The notes: generated by a model from the sequence alone, not told the origin. Positions 16,862 through 25,908 are shown, counted from the stretch's first letter. The stretch: DNA of 64,000 nt from Pedobacter roseus (GCF_014395225.1 NZ_CP060723.1:5704001-5768000); one strand, 5' to 3'. A program made the numbers and translations.

Positions 16862-17692
16862 TTAAGCTACTGAAACCAATTCATCATTTGAAATTTCTTC
16901 ATAAAAAGTATAGAAGTTTTCAAAATTCTCGGTTAAGTTAAAAGCTAATGTTGGCTTATTGGAATCTTTAACAAATTTTAACACATCTTTGCTTAGGTTT
17001 TCATCCCCTAAAACCACTGCGTCTGAGTGAGTTATAGCGCCGATATGCATGCTGTCGCAATCAGATGGTAAAAATGCTTTAGTGTCATCTTCCGTCATAT
17101 TGGCCATTACAGCTTTGGTGGCGAAATTGGCATTTAATTTTTCTGTAAAGCCATCCTCATAGATTGAATACACTACTTTAGAATTTTTAAAAGTAGGATC
17201 GTTTTTATAAGTGGTTTTAATGTAAGCAGGAACCAATGCACTCATCCAGCCGTGGCAGTGAACGATATCTGGTGCCCAACCTAATTTTTTAACCGTTTCT
17301 AATGCGCCTTTGCAAAAGAAAATCGTGCGTTCATCGTTGTCATCGAAGAATTTTCCGCTGGCATCTCTAAATACCTGTTTGCGTTGGAAATATTCTTCAT
17401 TGTCTAAGAAATAAACCTGCATGCGTGCAGCTGGGATGGAGGCTACTTTAATGATTAAGGGATTATCGTTGTCATCAATAATGATGTTCATTCCCGATAA
17501 GCGTATTACTTCGTGTAAACGATTTCTTCTTTCGTTGATATTACCGAATTTTGGCATCAAGATGCGGATTTCGAATCCTTTTTCTTGCATAGCCTGTGGT
17601 AACTGGCGCGTAATTTCAGAAATTTTAGTAAGCTCGAGGAAAGGCGACATCTCGTGTGTAACAATCAGCAGCTTCGTTTTTGCCATCTCCAT
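16862..17692 (-). CDS. Half-length glycogen/starch synthase-like protein (GT5 N-terminal domain)
   Basis: This 276-residue protein matches only the N-terminal half of glycogen synthase (GT5): KLLIVTHEMSPFLELTKISEI, a conserved FLDNEEYFQRKQVF stretch and DIVHCHGWMSALVPAYIK. The C-terminal GT-B half that binds nucleotide sugar is absent. The family's KxGGLGDV loop is KISEI, so the glycine pair is lost. Canonical glycogen synthesis from this protein alone is therefore doubtful. It is co-directional with the DUF4270 gene and divergent from panC, an arrangement I recall from other Bacteroidota. Two ATGs (17692, 17686) are possible; the first is used here. Confidence 0.75.
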   Translation of the reverse strand: MEMAKTKLLIVTHEMSPFLELTKISEITRQLPQAMQEKGFEIRILMPKFGNINERRNRLHEVIRLSGMNIIIDDNDNPLIIKVASIPAARMQVYFLDNEEYFQRKQVFRDASGKFFDDNDERTIFFCKGALETVKKLGWAPDIVHCHGWMSALVPAYIKTTYKNDPTFKNSKVVYSIYEDGFTEKLNANFATKAVMANMTEDDTKAFLPSDCDSMHIGAITHSDAVVLGDENLSKDVLKFVKDSNKPTLAFNLTENFENFYTFYEEISNDELVSVA

Positions 17693-17826
17693 ATTCTAAG
17701 AAAATATTAAGTTAAATAAAAGATAATGAGCTGCAAAGGTAAGCATAATAATACTATTTATCAATATAGCAAGCATTTGTTTGGTTTCGTTTAGATTAAT
17801 TTACACCTTTACGGCTTTAATTTAGA

Positions 17827-18681
17827 TTGTCCAAATTGGAAATATTTAAAACCAAAGCAACGCTTAAGGCTTTTTTGCAGCCACTAAAAGCATCAGCTAA
17901 AAAAATAGCATTAGTGCCTACCATGGGCGCTCTGCACAACGGCCATATCTCGTTGATAAAACTGGCCCAGCAAAATGCCGATGTTATTATCTGCAGCATT
18001 TTCGTAAACCCTACGCAGTTTACCGATCCTAAAGATTTAGAAAAATATCCGCGACCTATTGAACACGATTTAGCCATGCTGGCCGATGCAGGTTGCAGTG
18101 GCGTATTTATGCCCAACGTAGAAGAAATGTACCCAACAGGTGCTGACGAAGCCTGGCATATTGATTTAGGCAATGCGGAGTTTTTGTTGGAAGGCGAATT
18201 TAGAAAAGGTCATTACCAGGGCGTAACCCAGATTGTAAAAAAACTTTTTGATGCCGTGGAGCCTGATGTGGCCATGTTCGGACAAAAAGATTTTCAACAG
18301 GTATTAATGATCAAAAATATGCTGGCTTACTTTAAACTGCCCATTACCATCATTACCTGTCCGATAATTAGGGAGGACGATGGTTTGGCCATGAGTAGCC
18401 GGAACATCCATTTATCTGCCGATGATCGTAAAAACTCACTGGTGTTGAGTAAATCGCTGCAGTTTGTTATTGATCATTTTAACGATTACTCATTAACGGA
18501 ATTAGAAAGTAAGGCCAAGTCATTCTATGATAACATTGAAGGTGTTGAACTCGATTATTTTACCATTGCTAACGGCAATACGCTTGAACCAGCAAAATCG
18601 AAAGATGAAGATAATCTTGTTGCCCTGGTTGCTGCAAAAGTAGGTTCAACCAGATTGATCGATAATATGATTATAAAGTGA
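17827..18681 (+). CDS. panC: Pantothenate synthetase
   Basis: This 284-residue enzyme joins pantoate and beta-alanine with ATP to give pantothenate, the last step of vitamin B5 synthesis. It shows PTMGALHNGHISLI (HIGH-like ATP motif), FVNPTQF, FGQKDFQQVLMIKNM and the KMSKS-like MSSRN. The frame opens with TTG at 17827-17829 (then SKLEIF), which I take as the start because no ATG lies close upstream. panD follows 129 bases downstream, so the beta-alanine supply and use genes are linked. Confidence 0.95.
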   Translation: MSKLEIFKTKATLKAFLQPLKASAKKIALVPTMGALHNGHISLIKLAQQNADVIICSIFVNPTQFTDPKDLEKYPRPIEHDLAMLADAGCSGVFMPNVEEMYPTGADEAWHIDLGNAEFLLEGEFRKGHYQGVTQIVKKLFDAVEPDVAMFGQKDFQQVLMIKNMLAYFKLPITIITCPIIREDDGLAMSSRNIHLSADDRKNSLVLSKSLQFVIDHFNDYSLTELESKAKSFYDNIEGVELDYFTIANGNTLEPAKSKDEDNLVALVAAKVGSTRLIDNMIIK

Positions 18682-18798
18682 TGTAAGATGGAAGAGGTAA
18701 AATGGATGATGTATAGCTCATTGCCCATTTTCCATCATCCGTTTTCCATATTACATCCCTCTTACATTTTCCGTTTTTTTCATCCAGTGCTTTATTAG

Positions 18799-18806
18799 TA
18801 ACTTTG
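18799..18806 (+). promoter_or_regulatory. -7 box (TAACTTTG) directly before panD
   Basis: An exact TAnnTTTG match ends 4 bases before the panD ATG at 18811. With the usual distance, the transcript would begin at or next to the start codon, so panD may have a leaderless mRNA. Confidence 0.5.
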
Positions 18807-18810
18807 CCGA

Positions 18811-19161
18811 ATGGTTATCACAATATTAAAATCGAAAATACACCGTGTTAAGGTAACACAAGCCGAATTGAATTATGTAGGCAGTATTACGATAGATGAA
18901 GATTTAATGGATGCAGCTAACATTATTGCTAATGAGAAGGTGCAGATCGTAAATAATAACAATGGCGCACGTTTCGAAACCTATGTAATTAAAGGCGAAC
19001 GCGGCACCGGAACCATCTGTTTAAATGGTGCTACAGCACGTTTGGCACAACTTGGTGATATTTTGATCATCATGTCGTATGGTTCATTACCTATAGAAGA
19101 AGCCAAAAAATACAACCCGATCCTTGTTTTTCCTGATGATAACAACCACCTGCTAAAATAA
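18811..19161 (+). CDS. panD: Aspartate 1-decarboxylase
   Basis: This 116-residue pyruvoyl enzyme makes beta-alanine from aspartate, supplying panC. The self-cleavage site G24-S25 is in NYVGSITID, and the downstream N-G-A-A/T-A-R-L segment (LNGATARLAQLGD) is conserved. The length is normal. It lies between panC and the membrane protein gene, which begins 4 bases after its stop. Confidence 0.95.
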   Translation: MVITILKSKIHRVKVTQAELNYVGSITIDEDLMDAANIIANEKVQIVNNNNGARFETYVIKGERGTGTICLNGATARLAQLGDILIIMSYGSLPIEEAKKYNPILVFPDDNNHLLK

Positions 19162-19165
19162 CTTT

Positions 19166-20146
19166 GTGACATTCGACCTCAAAACAGCGCTAAAGTACAT
19201 CATCCTGTTTTTAACCGGGGTAGGGGTACTTTATTTAGCGTTTCGGGGTCAGGATTTAGGGAAGATCTGGCTGGAAATTAAAACCGCAAATTATTTTTGG
19301 GTAATTACTTCGGCATTTGCTGTTTGGATTGCGCACGTATTGCGGGCATTGCGTTGGCAAATGCTTTATCAGTCTATCCATTACAAAGTAAGTTTCTGGA
19401 ATGCGTACCATGCTGTAATGATCGGATACCTGGCCAACTTAGCTTTGCCGCGTTTTGGCGAGATCGGCCGTTGCTCGGTAATCCATAAAGCAGAAAAAGT
19501 ACCCATGTTTGCCTCTATAGGCACGGTAATTACCGAACGTCTTTTCGATGTACTGGTACTTTTCCTCACCGGTTTGGCCATGTTGATCTTTCAGTACGAC
19601 ATTGTTTCTGATTTTTTGTACGATACTATTTACCTCAACATCGCGAAAAAAATTAATACCCTTAATTATTGGTGGTTGGTTGGAATTGGCATTGTTGTAT
19701 TGCTGCTTATCGTATCAGCTATATATTTTCTCCGTCAAAAATTCAGTAAAAAGTTTCTACGCATCTTTGTTAGCCTGCGCCAGGGCTTTGGCTCTTACAG
19801 CAAACTAAGGCAAAAGAGATTATTCCTGATCTATACTTTATTAATATGGGTTTTCTATTCCTTATCCATGTATTTTGCTTTTTCATCTATTCAGGCCACT
19901 TCCGGCTTACATTTTAATGCAGCGTTTACCGCAATCGTGTTTTCTGGTTTTGCCATGGCAGCACCGGTACAGGGCGGTATAGGCGTTTTCCATTGGATGG
20001 TTGCACAATCATTGGTTTTGTATGGCATATCTTTTAAAGATGGACTGGCTTATTCTACCATTATCCATTCTTCGCAGGTTTTGTTGATTTTAATTTTAGG
20101 CAGTTTAAGTTTGTTCTTAATCCTGACTAAGAAAGAAAGTAAATAA
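19166..20146 (+). CDS. Flippase-like integral membrane protein (LPG synthase TM / UPF0104 family)
   Basis: This 326-residue protein has about eight hydrophobic segments and the pattern of the lysylphosphatidylglycerol-synthase transmembrane domain family (GVLYLAFRGQDLGKIWLEIKTANYFWV; HVLRALRW; NLALPRFGEIGR; VQGGIGVFHWMVAQSL). Members such as AglD and the MprF N-terminal domain are thought to move lipids or lipid-linked sugars. The substrate is unknown here. It starts with GTG at 19166, 4 bases after panD, so it is probably co-transcribed, though a functional link to pantothenate is not evident. Confidence 0.8.
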   Translation: MTFDLKTALKYIILFLTGVGVLYLAFRGQDLGKIWLEIKTANYFWVITSAFAVWIAHVLRALRWQMLYQSIHYKVSFWNAYHAVMIGYLANLALPRFGEIGRCSVIHKAEKVPMFASIGTVITERLFDVLVLFLTGLAMLIFQYDIVSDFLYDTIYLNIAKKINTLNYWWLVGIGIVVLLLIVSAIYFLRQKFSKKFLRIFVSLRQGFGSYSKLRQKRLFLIYTLLIWVFYSLSMYFAFSSIQATSGLHFNAAFTAIVFSGFAMAAPVQGGIGVFHWMVAQSLVLYGISFKDGLAYSTIIHSSQVLLILILGSLSLFLILTKKESK

Positions 20147-20185
20147 TTCTTTTTTATGTGGGCGTTTTAACACGCTGTCGGCTGT

Positions 20186-20235
20186 ATCTTTTTGGTTGTC
20201 CTTCGGCTATGCTCAGCATAACAGCCAAAAAGGAT
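20186..20235. repeat. Imperfect hairpin element
   Basis: ATCTTTTTGGTTGT (20186-20199) pairs with ACAGCCAAAAAGGAT (20221-20235) around a CTTCGG-containing loop. It lies in a 450-base gap (20147-20598) that has no credible gene and resembles dispersed intergenic repeats. Confidence 0.5.
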
Positions 20236-20535
20236 GCCGCTTCCATCGTTAACGCAACACAAGTAAATAAATCTCTAGCTTTTTATCGTTCAGATAACTT
20301 CCCAGAGCTGCTATCTTTGGTTAAATAAACCCGACCGACAGCGTTATCCCGATTTATGCACTATTCTTTGTTTTTTCTGTGTGCATGCTTGTTTCACAGC
20401 TTTCCATCTTGATTAAGCAAAGGGCGGGGCTATCGGAACCGAAGTAATACTGCTATTGCTTTCCAAAAAAAATAAATGGCATTTATTTAACTTAATCGCA
20501 GCACTGCTTTTAAATAAAATATCAAGCTAAAAATG

Positions 20536-20583
20536 AATTGCGATGCAGCAATTTTAATTCAAAGCAGAAATGCTGCATTTGAT
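20536..20583 (+). repeat. 48-bp element, left copy of a pair flanking the receptor/regulator module
   Basis: This segment aligns without gaps to 24283-24330 (38 of 48 bases identical by eye), in the same orientation. It holds a short palindrome (AATTGC...GCAATT), an ATGCAGCA/TGCTGCAT inverted pair, and ends CAGAAATGCTGCATTTGAT. The two copies bracket the TonB receptor and AraC genes. Confidence 0.65.
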
Positions 20584-20598
20584 GGATAGCCGATTCTC

Positions 20599-22977
20599 TT
20601 AATTTGCCCTGTTTTCTTCTTCACTTTTTTTGTTTTCCCTTGTTTTGTAAGTCGAATGCCCAAAATTAAAGGTTAAACTAAACACTAATCTTTGCGAGGC
20701 AAAATAATGGTACATATCGTTATTGATAATACTTTTCTCTCTAAAAATAAGTCTTCTTTTTATGTTATCAAATGCATCATAAAGCGTAAGCTTAGTATTG
20801 AGCCTGTTTTTTAACCAGGCTTTTTGCACACCAAAATCAATTCCGTAAACCGGTGCAAAAATATAAAGGCCACTACCACTTTTCGACTCATAAGTATAAC
20901 TTACATCCAGTATCCAGTTTTTTAAAGAAAATACCTGACTACCATTAACGGTATAATTATATACTGGTATTTCGTAGGTATTTCCAAAGTAGGGCGTTAG
21001 TTCCTTATTGTAATAGAAAGCGATGTTGTTGTTCATCCGCCACCACTTGTTTATTGTTATTGGAGAGCTGATCTGTAGATTCGCAAATTTTCTGTAGGGG
21101 AGGTTTCTGCCTAGAAAAATTAGCTCATTGGTTATTGGATTATATTCTGGATAACGGCTCATTGGATCTGTTTCTTTCCCTGCATTTAGCGAAATATTAA
21201 GGCTCTTTCTACTATAAGACAAAGCAACAAGATCAGTTGTGGAAGCTTGTAGATAAGGATTGCCTATCCAGTAGTGCCTCGGACTATAATAAAAACGAAA
21301 TGGGTTTAACATGGCAAAAGTTGGCCTGGTTAGCCGCCTGCTGTAACTGAAGCTAAGCTGTGAATTTTCGTTAATGGCGTAAGTAATATTAAGGCTTGGG
21401 AGCCATTTTGTATACTTTTTTTCTGTAATGTTGCCCGTAGTGATCGAATTGGCTACGGTGCGCGTATACTCTGTCCTTAAACTTAAGCTGTAATTAAATT
21501 TGTTCCACTGCGCATTGTAGGAAAGGTAACCCGCCCCAATGTATTCCTGGTAATGGAACTGGTTACTCCGGTTCGGATCAAGGTTAAAAGTATTATTGGC
21601 TAATGTATCATAACGGAGGTCGTTCTGAGTGGTAGTATGTGCAAATTTTGCTCCAAATTCTATTTTCCCTCTTCCTGTTTTTTGTGTGTAGTCTGCCTGC
21701 GCAGCACGGATCATAATCTCATTTTTTGCATCTGTTTTCCAGTAATTTATCAACTGATCGTTTAGTACATTGCGGTTTTGAATGTCTTCTGTTTGTAGGT
21801 TATCAATTTGGGCCAAAGAGGTCATGATATGGACCTCGCTGTTCTTAAATTGTGCGTCGTAATTAATTCCGCCTGAGTAATTATGTTGCTTGGGAAAGGC
21901 ATTGTTGTCGCTTTTAACAAGCGCAATGGTACGATCTAAGTGATTGGTTTGGGTAAGCAATTGATTGCCTGATAATGCATTTCTATCAATTTGATACGTG
22001 CGGATAAAAGCCTCCAGGTTTTGCCCTTTTTTTACTTCGTAAGTTATTTTTGCCTGCGCATTAAAATTCTGATTAGAAGTAACGGTTCTGGTATCGGTTG
22101 TCATGGCATTGGTATTGGTCAAATACTGCAAAGAATAATACTTATAAAAGCTACTCCCGCTGGTACTGCCCAACCTTAAGTCGTAAACAAATCGGTTTGT
22201 TTTAAGTACAAGAGATAGATTATTATCCAGTAAACTGTAATTATTTTGCTGAAAACGGGTGTTATAAGTGCCTTTTAAGCCTAATGACTGATTTCTCTTC
22301 AGTTTTACATCAATAATTCCCTGGTATTCCCCATCATATTTAGATGAGGGCTGGTTAATCATTTCAATCGATTCGACCATATCCGGAGATAAGCTGCCTA
22401 GGTAAGATAGGATTTCATCGTTGTTCATATTTACAGGTTTGCCGTCAACAAATAATGTTGGGGTTGCTCTGCTGGCCATTAACATTGTTCCATCCTGATT
22501 AACCTGCAAACCGGGCAGTTTCTTAAAAACATCTAACAAATTGGAGGCAGATTTGAAAAAAACATTGTTGGCAACACCGATTTTAATCTGGCCATTTTGT
22601 GAGCTAAAATTTGGCACTCCCCCTGTTATGGTTACTTCCTGGAGTAGGTTAACATCCTCGGCCATTAAAATGTCGCCCAACTCTATTATTTTTGGATCAT
22701 TCTCGTTTATCAATAACTCTTTTTGCATTTTTTGATAACCGGTTAAGGTAATTGATAAAATATATTTTCCTTTTCGAAGATCTCTAAATTCGAAATAACC
22801 GCTAGTATCGCTGTTGGCATATTTGACGGCCAAGGGTTGGACTTTATCTGCCAAAATCAAATTGGCTAAAGGTATATCTTGCCTGGTTTTGCGATCAATC
22901 AGTTTTCCTTTAATTACCTGTGCGCTTAAAAATAAGGATGTAAATAGGAATAGGCATAATAACAATGTCGATTTCAT
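20599..22977 (-). CDS. TonB-dependent outer membrane receptor (beta-barrel family) with carboxypeptidase-like domain
   Basis: This protein of about 792 residues begins at ATG 22977, where a clear signal peptide starts (MKSTLLLCLFLFTSLFLSAQ); an upstream in-frame start at 23010 is less likely. An N-terminal carboxypeptidase-regulatory-like domain (GKLIDRKTRQDIPLANL, GYFEFRDLRKGKYILSITLTGYQ) precedes a plug-like segment (GLQVNQDGTMLMASRATPTLFVDGKPV; MVESIEMINQPSSKYDGEYQGIIDVKLKR). A long beta-barrel follows, ending near LVFSLTFNFGHS. This fits the outer-membrane beta-barrel family (PF14905 type). The substrate is unknown. A membrane-bound AraC regulator lies just upstream on the same strand. 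Confidence 0.85.
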   Translation of the reverse strand: MKSTLLLCLFLFTSLFLSAQVIKGKLIDRKTRQDIPLANLILADKVQPLAVKYANSDTSGYFEFRDLRKGKYILSITLTGYQKMQKELLINENDPKIIELGDILMAEDVNLLQEVTITGGVPNFSSQNGQIKIGVANNVFFKSASNLLDVFKKLPGLQVNQDGTMLMASRATPTLFVDGKPVNMNNDEILSYLGSLSPDMVESIEMINQPSSKYDGEYQGIIDVKLKRNQSLGLKGTYNTRFQQNNYSLLDNNLSLVLKTNRFVYDLRLGSTSGSSFYKYYSLQYLTNTNAMTTDTRTVTSNQNFNAQAKITYEVKKGQNLEAFIRTYQIDRNALSGNQLLTQTNHLDRTIALVKSDNNAFPKQHNYSGGINYDAQFKNSEVHIMTSLAQIDNLQTEDIQNRNVLNDQLINYWKTDAKNEIMIRAAQADYTQKTGRGKIEFGAKFAHTTTQNDLRYDTLANNTFNLDPNRSNQFHYQEYIGAGYLSYNAQWNKFNYSLSLRTEYTRTVANSITTGNITEKKYTKWLPSLNITYAINENSQLSFSYSRRLTRPTFAMLNPFRFYYSPRHYWIGNPYLQASTTDLVALSYSRKSLNISLNAGKETDPMSRYPEYNPITNELIFLGRNLPYRKFANLQISSPITINKWWRMNNNIAFYYNKELTPYFGNTYEIPVYNYTVNGSQVFSLKNWILDVSYTYESKSGSGLYIFAPVYGIDFGVQKAWLKNRLNTKLTLYDAFDNIKRRLIFREKSIINNDMYHYFASQRLVFSLTFNFGHSTYKTRENKKSEEENRAN

Positions 22978-23084
22978 CTTCGTGTGTTTGGTTTTTGTAG
23001 AATAAACCAAAACTAGAATAGAAGAATGGAGGATGGGTTTTGAATCTCAGATTTGGGCGTTCGGAATTATAAAACGAGACTGAT

Positions 23085-24161
23085 CTAGTTTGATGTAACC
23101 ACTAAAAGCTGTTCCCTGTACTGCATGGGGGTAGTTTGTTTATATTTTTTGAAAGCGGTGTAAAAAGTAGATTTGGAGTTAAAACCAACCTCATATCCAA
23201 TCGCTTCGAGCTTGATGCCCATATCGTTAATGATCAGTTCGCAAGCTTCGTTTATCCTGAATTCGTTGATGTAAGCAGCAAAACTTTTCCCTAAATTGTC
23301 GTTCAGCAATTGTGAAAGTTGGTGCCCCGAGATATTGATTTTTTTGGCCAGATCATTTAATTTAAGATCCGGATTCTTGTATAGTTCCTCTTCAAAAAGA
23401 ATCTTTTGCAGCCTATCCGTTAGTATCATGGCCTGTTCTTCAGTGATCTTTTTGTTGGCATAACGAACCAGATCCTGATTTTCTGAAAAAAGATTGCTGG
23501 TTTTTCTCCGGCTAATAAACAGGAAGATATTTAGATAGAGAACGGCCGAGAAAAATAAAGCACCACTAATACAGTGGCCATTAAAAAATGAGAAGATCGG
23601 TAACTTAAATGCTGCCGGAACGATTATATTGCCAATAAATACAGATAATAACAGCTTCTCTGTTGTAGAAATGTTGTCTCCTTTGCTGAGAAATTTAACA
23701 AAAACAGCTCTAAGCAGCCAGGCAGATAATATAACATAAACCGTAAATTGTATAGAAATTATATTCCCAATATAATTATCCCATACACCAGGTTTACTAT
23801 CGTAAGGCGTAATGATGCTGGCAATAACAATTGTCAAAATCCAGAAAAGATAAGTCCCTTTCTGTATCATGGTATTCTTTGAGCCTTGTCCTAAAGCTGA
23901 TTTAATAAAATAAAAAAGAGATGGACCTACCAGTGAACTTCCCAAAATACCAATCTGGATATAGATACCCGGTAAAGCCGGATAAAAATAGAAAAGTAAT
24001 GACTTACTGATTTTTAAACAGACCGATAAAAGTAAAAGCCCCAAAAAATAAGAAGGGGTAGATTTCGGTTTTTTGAATAAAAGCAAATATGCACTAATGA
24101 TAAAGCCATTAAATGCACCTAAGGCACTAAAGAAAAATAATATTTGTTGCCCTAAGTTCAT
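23085..24161 (-). CDS. Membrane-anchored AraC-family transcriptional regulator
   Basis: This 358-residue protein has about seven hydrophobic helices in residues 1-215 and a cytoplasmic AraC-type DNA-binding domain at the C-terminus (LNDLAKKINISGHQLSQLLNDNLGKSFAAYINEFRINEACELI; LEAIGYEVGFNSKSTFYTAFKKYKQTTPMQYR). Such one-component membrane regulators are frequent in Bacteroidota and may sense an envelope or external ligand. It lies 107 bases upstream of the preferred receptor start on the same strand, which suggests it controls that receptor. A TATTTTTG box at 24166-24173 is placed for a leaderless transcript. Confidence 0.85.
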   Translation of the reverse strand: MNLGQQILFFFSALGAFNGFIISAYLLLFKKPKSTPSYFLGLLLLSVCLKISKSLLFYFYPALPGIYIQIGILGSSLVGPSLFYFIKSALGQGSKNTMIQKGTYLFWILTIVIASIITPYDSKPGVWDNYIGNIISIQFTVYVILSAWLLRAVFVKFLSKGDNISTTEKLLLSVFIGNIIVPAAFKLPIFSFFNGHCISGALFFSAVLYLNIFLFISRRKTSNLFSENQDLVRYANKKITEEQAMILTDRLQKILFEEELYKNPDLKLNDLAKKINISGHQLSQLLNDNLGKSFAAYINEFRINEACELIINDMGIKLEAIGYEVGFNSKSTFYTAFKKYKQTTPMQYREQLLVVTSN

Positions 24162-24165
24162 TTAA

Positions 24166-24173
24166 CAAAAATA
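24166..24173 (-). promoter_or_regulatory. -7 box (TATTTTTG) directly before the AraC gene
   Basis: An exact TAnnTTTG match on the minus strand, 4 bases from the ATG at 24161, predicts a leaderless or almost leaderless mRNA. Confidence 0.45.
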
Positions 24174-24282
24174 ATAATCTTACATTAACACAATGCCTAT
24201 TATTGCCAATACTTTAGTTTTAAGTTGATAATAATTTTTTATTGTTGTTTAGCAAATCATAAAAGCATCGCGAAATAAAATA

Positions 24283-24330
24283 AATTACTATGCAGCCATA
24301 GTAATTTCGATCAGAAATGCTACATTTGAT
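24283..24330 (+). repeat. 48-bp element, right copy; palindrome plus promoter of the acyl-CoA dehydrogenase gene
   Basis: This is the right partner of 20536-20583. Its left part forms a perfect 11-bp palindrome together with base 24282: AAATTACTATG (24282-24292), loop CAGC, CATAGTAATTT (24297-24307). Its right part holds an exact -7 box TACATTTG (24321-24328), 28 bases before the ATG at 24357. The palindrome covers the expected -33 region, so it could be an operator. Confidence 0.65.
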
Positions 24331-24356
24331 TTACTAACCTTTTATACATAAATGTT

Positions 24357-25496
24357 ATGCATTTTGAATTAAATGAAGAACAATTGATGATCCGGCAGGC
24401 TGCCCGCGATTTTGCGCAGCAAGAATTAAAGCCTGGCGTAATTGAAAGAGACGAACATCAGAAATTTCCGGCCGAACAAGTGAAAAAACTTGGAGAACTT
24501 GGTTTTCTGGGGATGATGGTTGACCCAAAATATAACGGTAGCGGTCTCGATGCCATTTCGTACGTACTGGTAATGGAAGAGCTATCTAAAATCGATGCCT
24601 CTGCATCTGTAGTGGTATCGGTAAATAATTCCCTCGTTTGTTATGGTCTTGAAAAATACGGAAGCGAAGCCCAGAAAGAAAAATACCTAAAGCCACTGGC
24701 TGCAGGTGAAAAAATTGGTGCTTTCTGTCTGTCAGAGCCCGAAGCCGGATCTGATGCCACTTCTCAACACACTACTGCCGAAGATAAAGGAGATTATTAT
24801 TTGCTTAACGGTACCAAAAACTGGATCACCAATGGCGGTACCGCATCAACTTACCTGGTTATTGCTCAAACCCACCCCGAACTAAAACATAAAGGGATTA
24901 ATGCTTTTATTATAGAAAAAGGGATGGAAGGTTTTACTGTTGGACCGAAAGAAAATAAACTGGGTATCCGTGGATCTGATACACATTCTTTAATGTTTAA
25001 CGATGTAAAAGTGCCCAAAGAGAACAGGATAGGGGAAGACGGCTTTGGTTTTAAATTTGCCATGAAAACGTTAGAAGGCGGACGAATTGGTATTGCTGCA
25101 CAGGCTTTGGGTATTGCACAGGGTGCTTTTGAGCTGGCCACACAATATGCCAAGGAGCGTAAATCGTTCGGGAAACCAATATCAGAACATCAGGCCATTG
25201 CTTTTAAACTGGCCGATATGGCTACGCAGATAGAAGCCGCCAGGTTATTGGTGTATAAAGCCGCCTGGTTAAAAGATCAGGGTTTGCCTTATACGCAGGC
25301 CGGCTCTATGGCAAAACTTTATGCTTCAAAAGTAGCCATGGATGTAACCATCGAAGCGGTACAGGTACACGGGGGTTATGGTTTTGTAAAAGAATACCAC
25401 GTAGAGCGTTTAATGCGTGATGCCAAAATTACCCAGATTTACGAAGGAACTTCTGAGATCCAGAAAATGGTGATTTCGAGAGAAGTTATTCGTTAG
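24357..25496 (+). CDS. Acyl-CoA dehydrogenase
   Basis: This 379-residue flavoenzyme catalyses the first, FAD-dependent step of acyl-CoA beta-oxidation, with electron transfer flavoprotein as acceptor. It has the family signatures GAFCLSEPEAGSDA (near 120), WITNGG, an R-rich dimer segment, QVHGGYGFVKEYHVERLMRDAKI, and IYEGTSEIQKMVISR near the C-terminus, with the catalytic glutamate in YEGTSE. The size fits short-chain (butyryl-CoA type) enzymes. The promoter and possible operator are in 24282-24330. Confidence 0.93.
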   Translation: MHFELNEEQLMIRQAARDFAQQELKPGVIERDEHQKFPAEQVKKLGELGFLGMMVDPKYNGSGLDAISYVLVMEELSKIDASASVVVSVNNSLVCYGLEKYGSEAQKEKYLKPLAAGEKIGAFCLSEPEAGSDATSQHTTAEDKGDYYLLNGTKNWITNGGTASTYLVIAQTHPELKHKGINAFIIEKGMEGFTVGPKENKLGIRGSDTHSLMFNDVKVPKENRIGEDGFGFKFAMKTLEGGRIGIAAQALGIAQGAFELATQYAKERKSFGKPISEHQAIAFKLADMATQIEAARLLVYKAAWLKDQGLPYTQAGSMAKLYASKVAMDVTIEAVQVHGGYGFVKEYHVERLMRDAKITQIYEGTSEIQKMVISREVIR

Positions 25497-25556
25497 TTTC
25501 CAGTTATCAATTTTCAGTTGGCAGTTCGAATTGAAAACCGCCAACTGAAAACTGAA

Positions 25557-25901
25557 CTAATCTTTTTCTCCTGCCACTGCGCCAAATATCGCTTTAATCA
25601 AGGCGACCACAATGGCTAAAAACGCAGCTGCAATAAAGCCTGATGTGTTGAAAGAGGTCATCATGCTATCAACCAATAAAATCATTAAAACGGTAATGAT
25701 AAATGATACCAGTCCTAAGGTTAAGAAATTAACCGGAAAGGTTAATAGCCTTAAAATAAAACCGATGGTTGCATTTGCCAGTGCAATCAGCACAGCTGCA
25801 ATAATGGCATTGCCGTAACCATCAATGGTTACACCCGGAACCAGTTTTGCCCCAATAAAGAACGCAAGTCCTGTTAAAAGGATTTCGATAATAAATCTCA
25901 T
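25557..25901 (-). CDS. Phage-holin-superfamily-IV-like small membrane protein
   Basis: This 114-residue protein has four hydrophobic segments with little between them (MRFIIEILLTGLAFFIGAKLVPGV; AIIAAVLIALANATIGFIL; NFLTLGLVSFIITVLMILLVD; GFIAAAFLAIVVALIKAIFG). It matches the mycobacterial 4-TMS phage holin-like family, which is widespread on bacterial chromosomes. No phage genes are nearby, so it is most likely an ordinary membrane protein of unknown role. It is divergent from the lipoprotein gene at 25920. Confidence 0.8.
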   Translation of the reverse strand: MRFIIEILLTGLAFFIGAKLVPGVTIDGYGNAIIAAVLIALANATIGFILRLLTFPVNFLTLGLVSFIITVLMILLVDSMMTSFNTSGFIAAAFLAIVVALIKAIFGAVAGEKD

Positions 25902-25908
25902 AATTGTT

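Noticed and set aside
25557..25901. Prophage remnant, suggested by the holin-like protein
   Set aside because: This 4-TMS family is widespread on ordinary chromosomes and no other phage gene is near.
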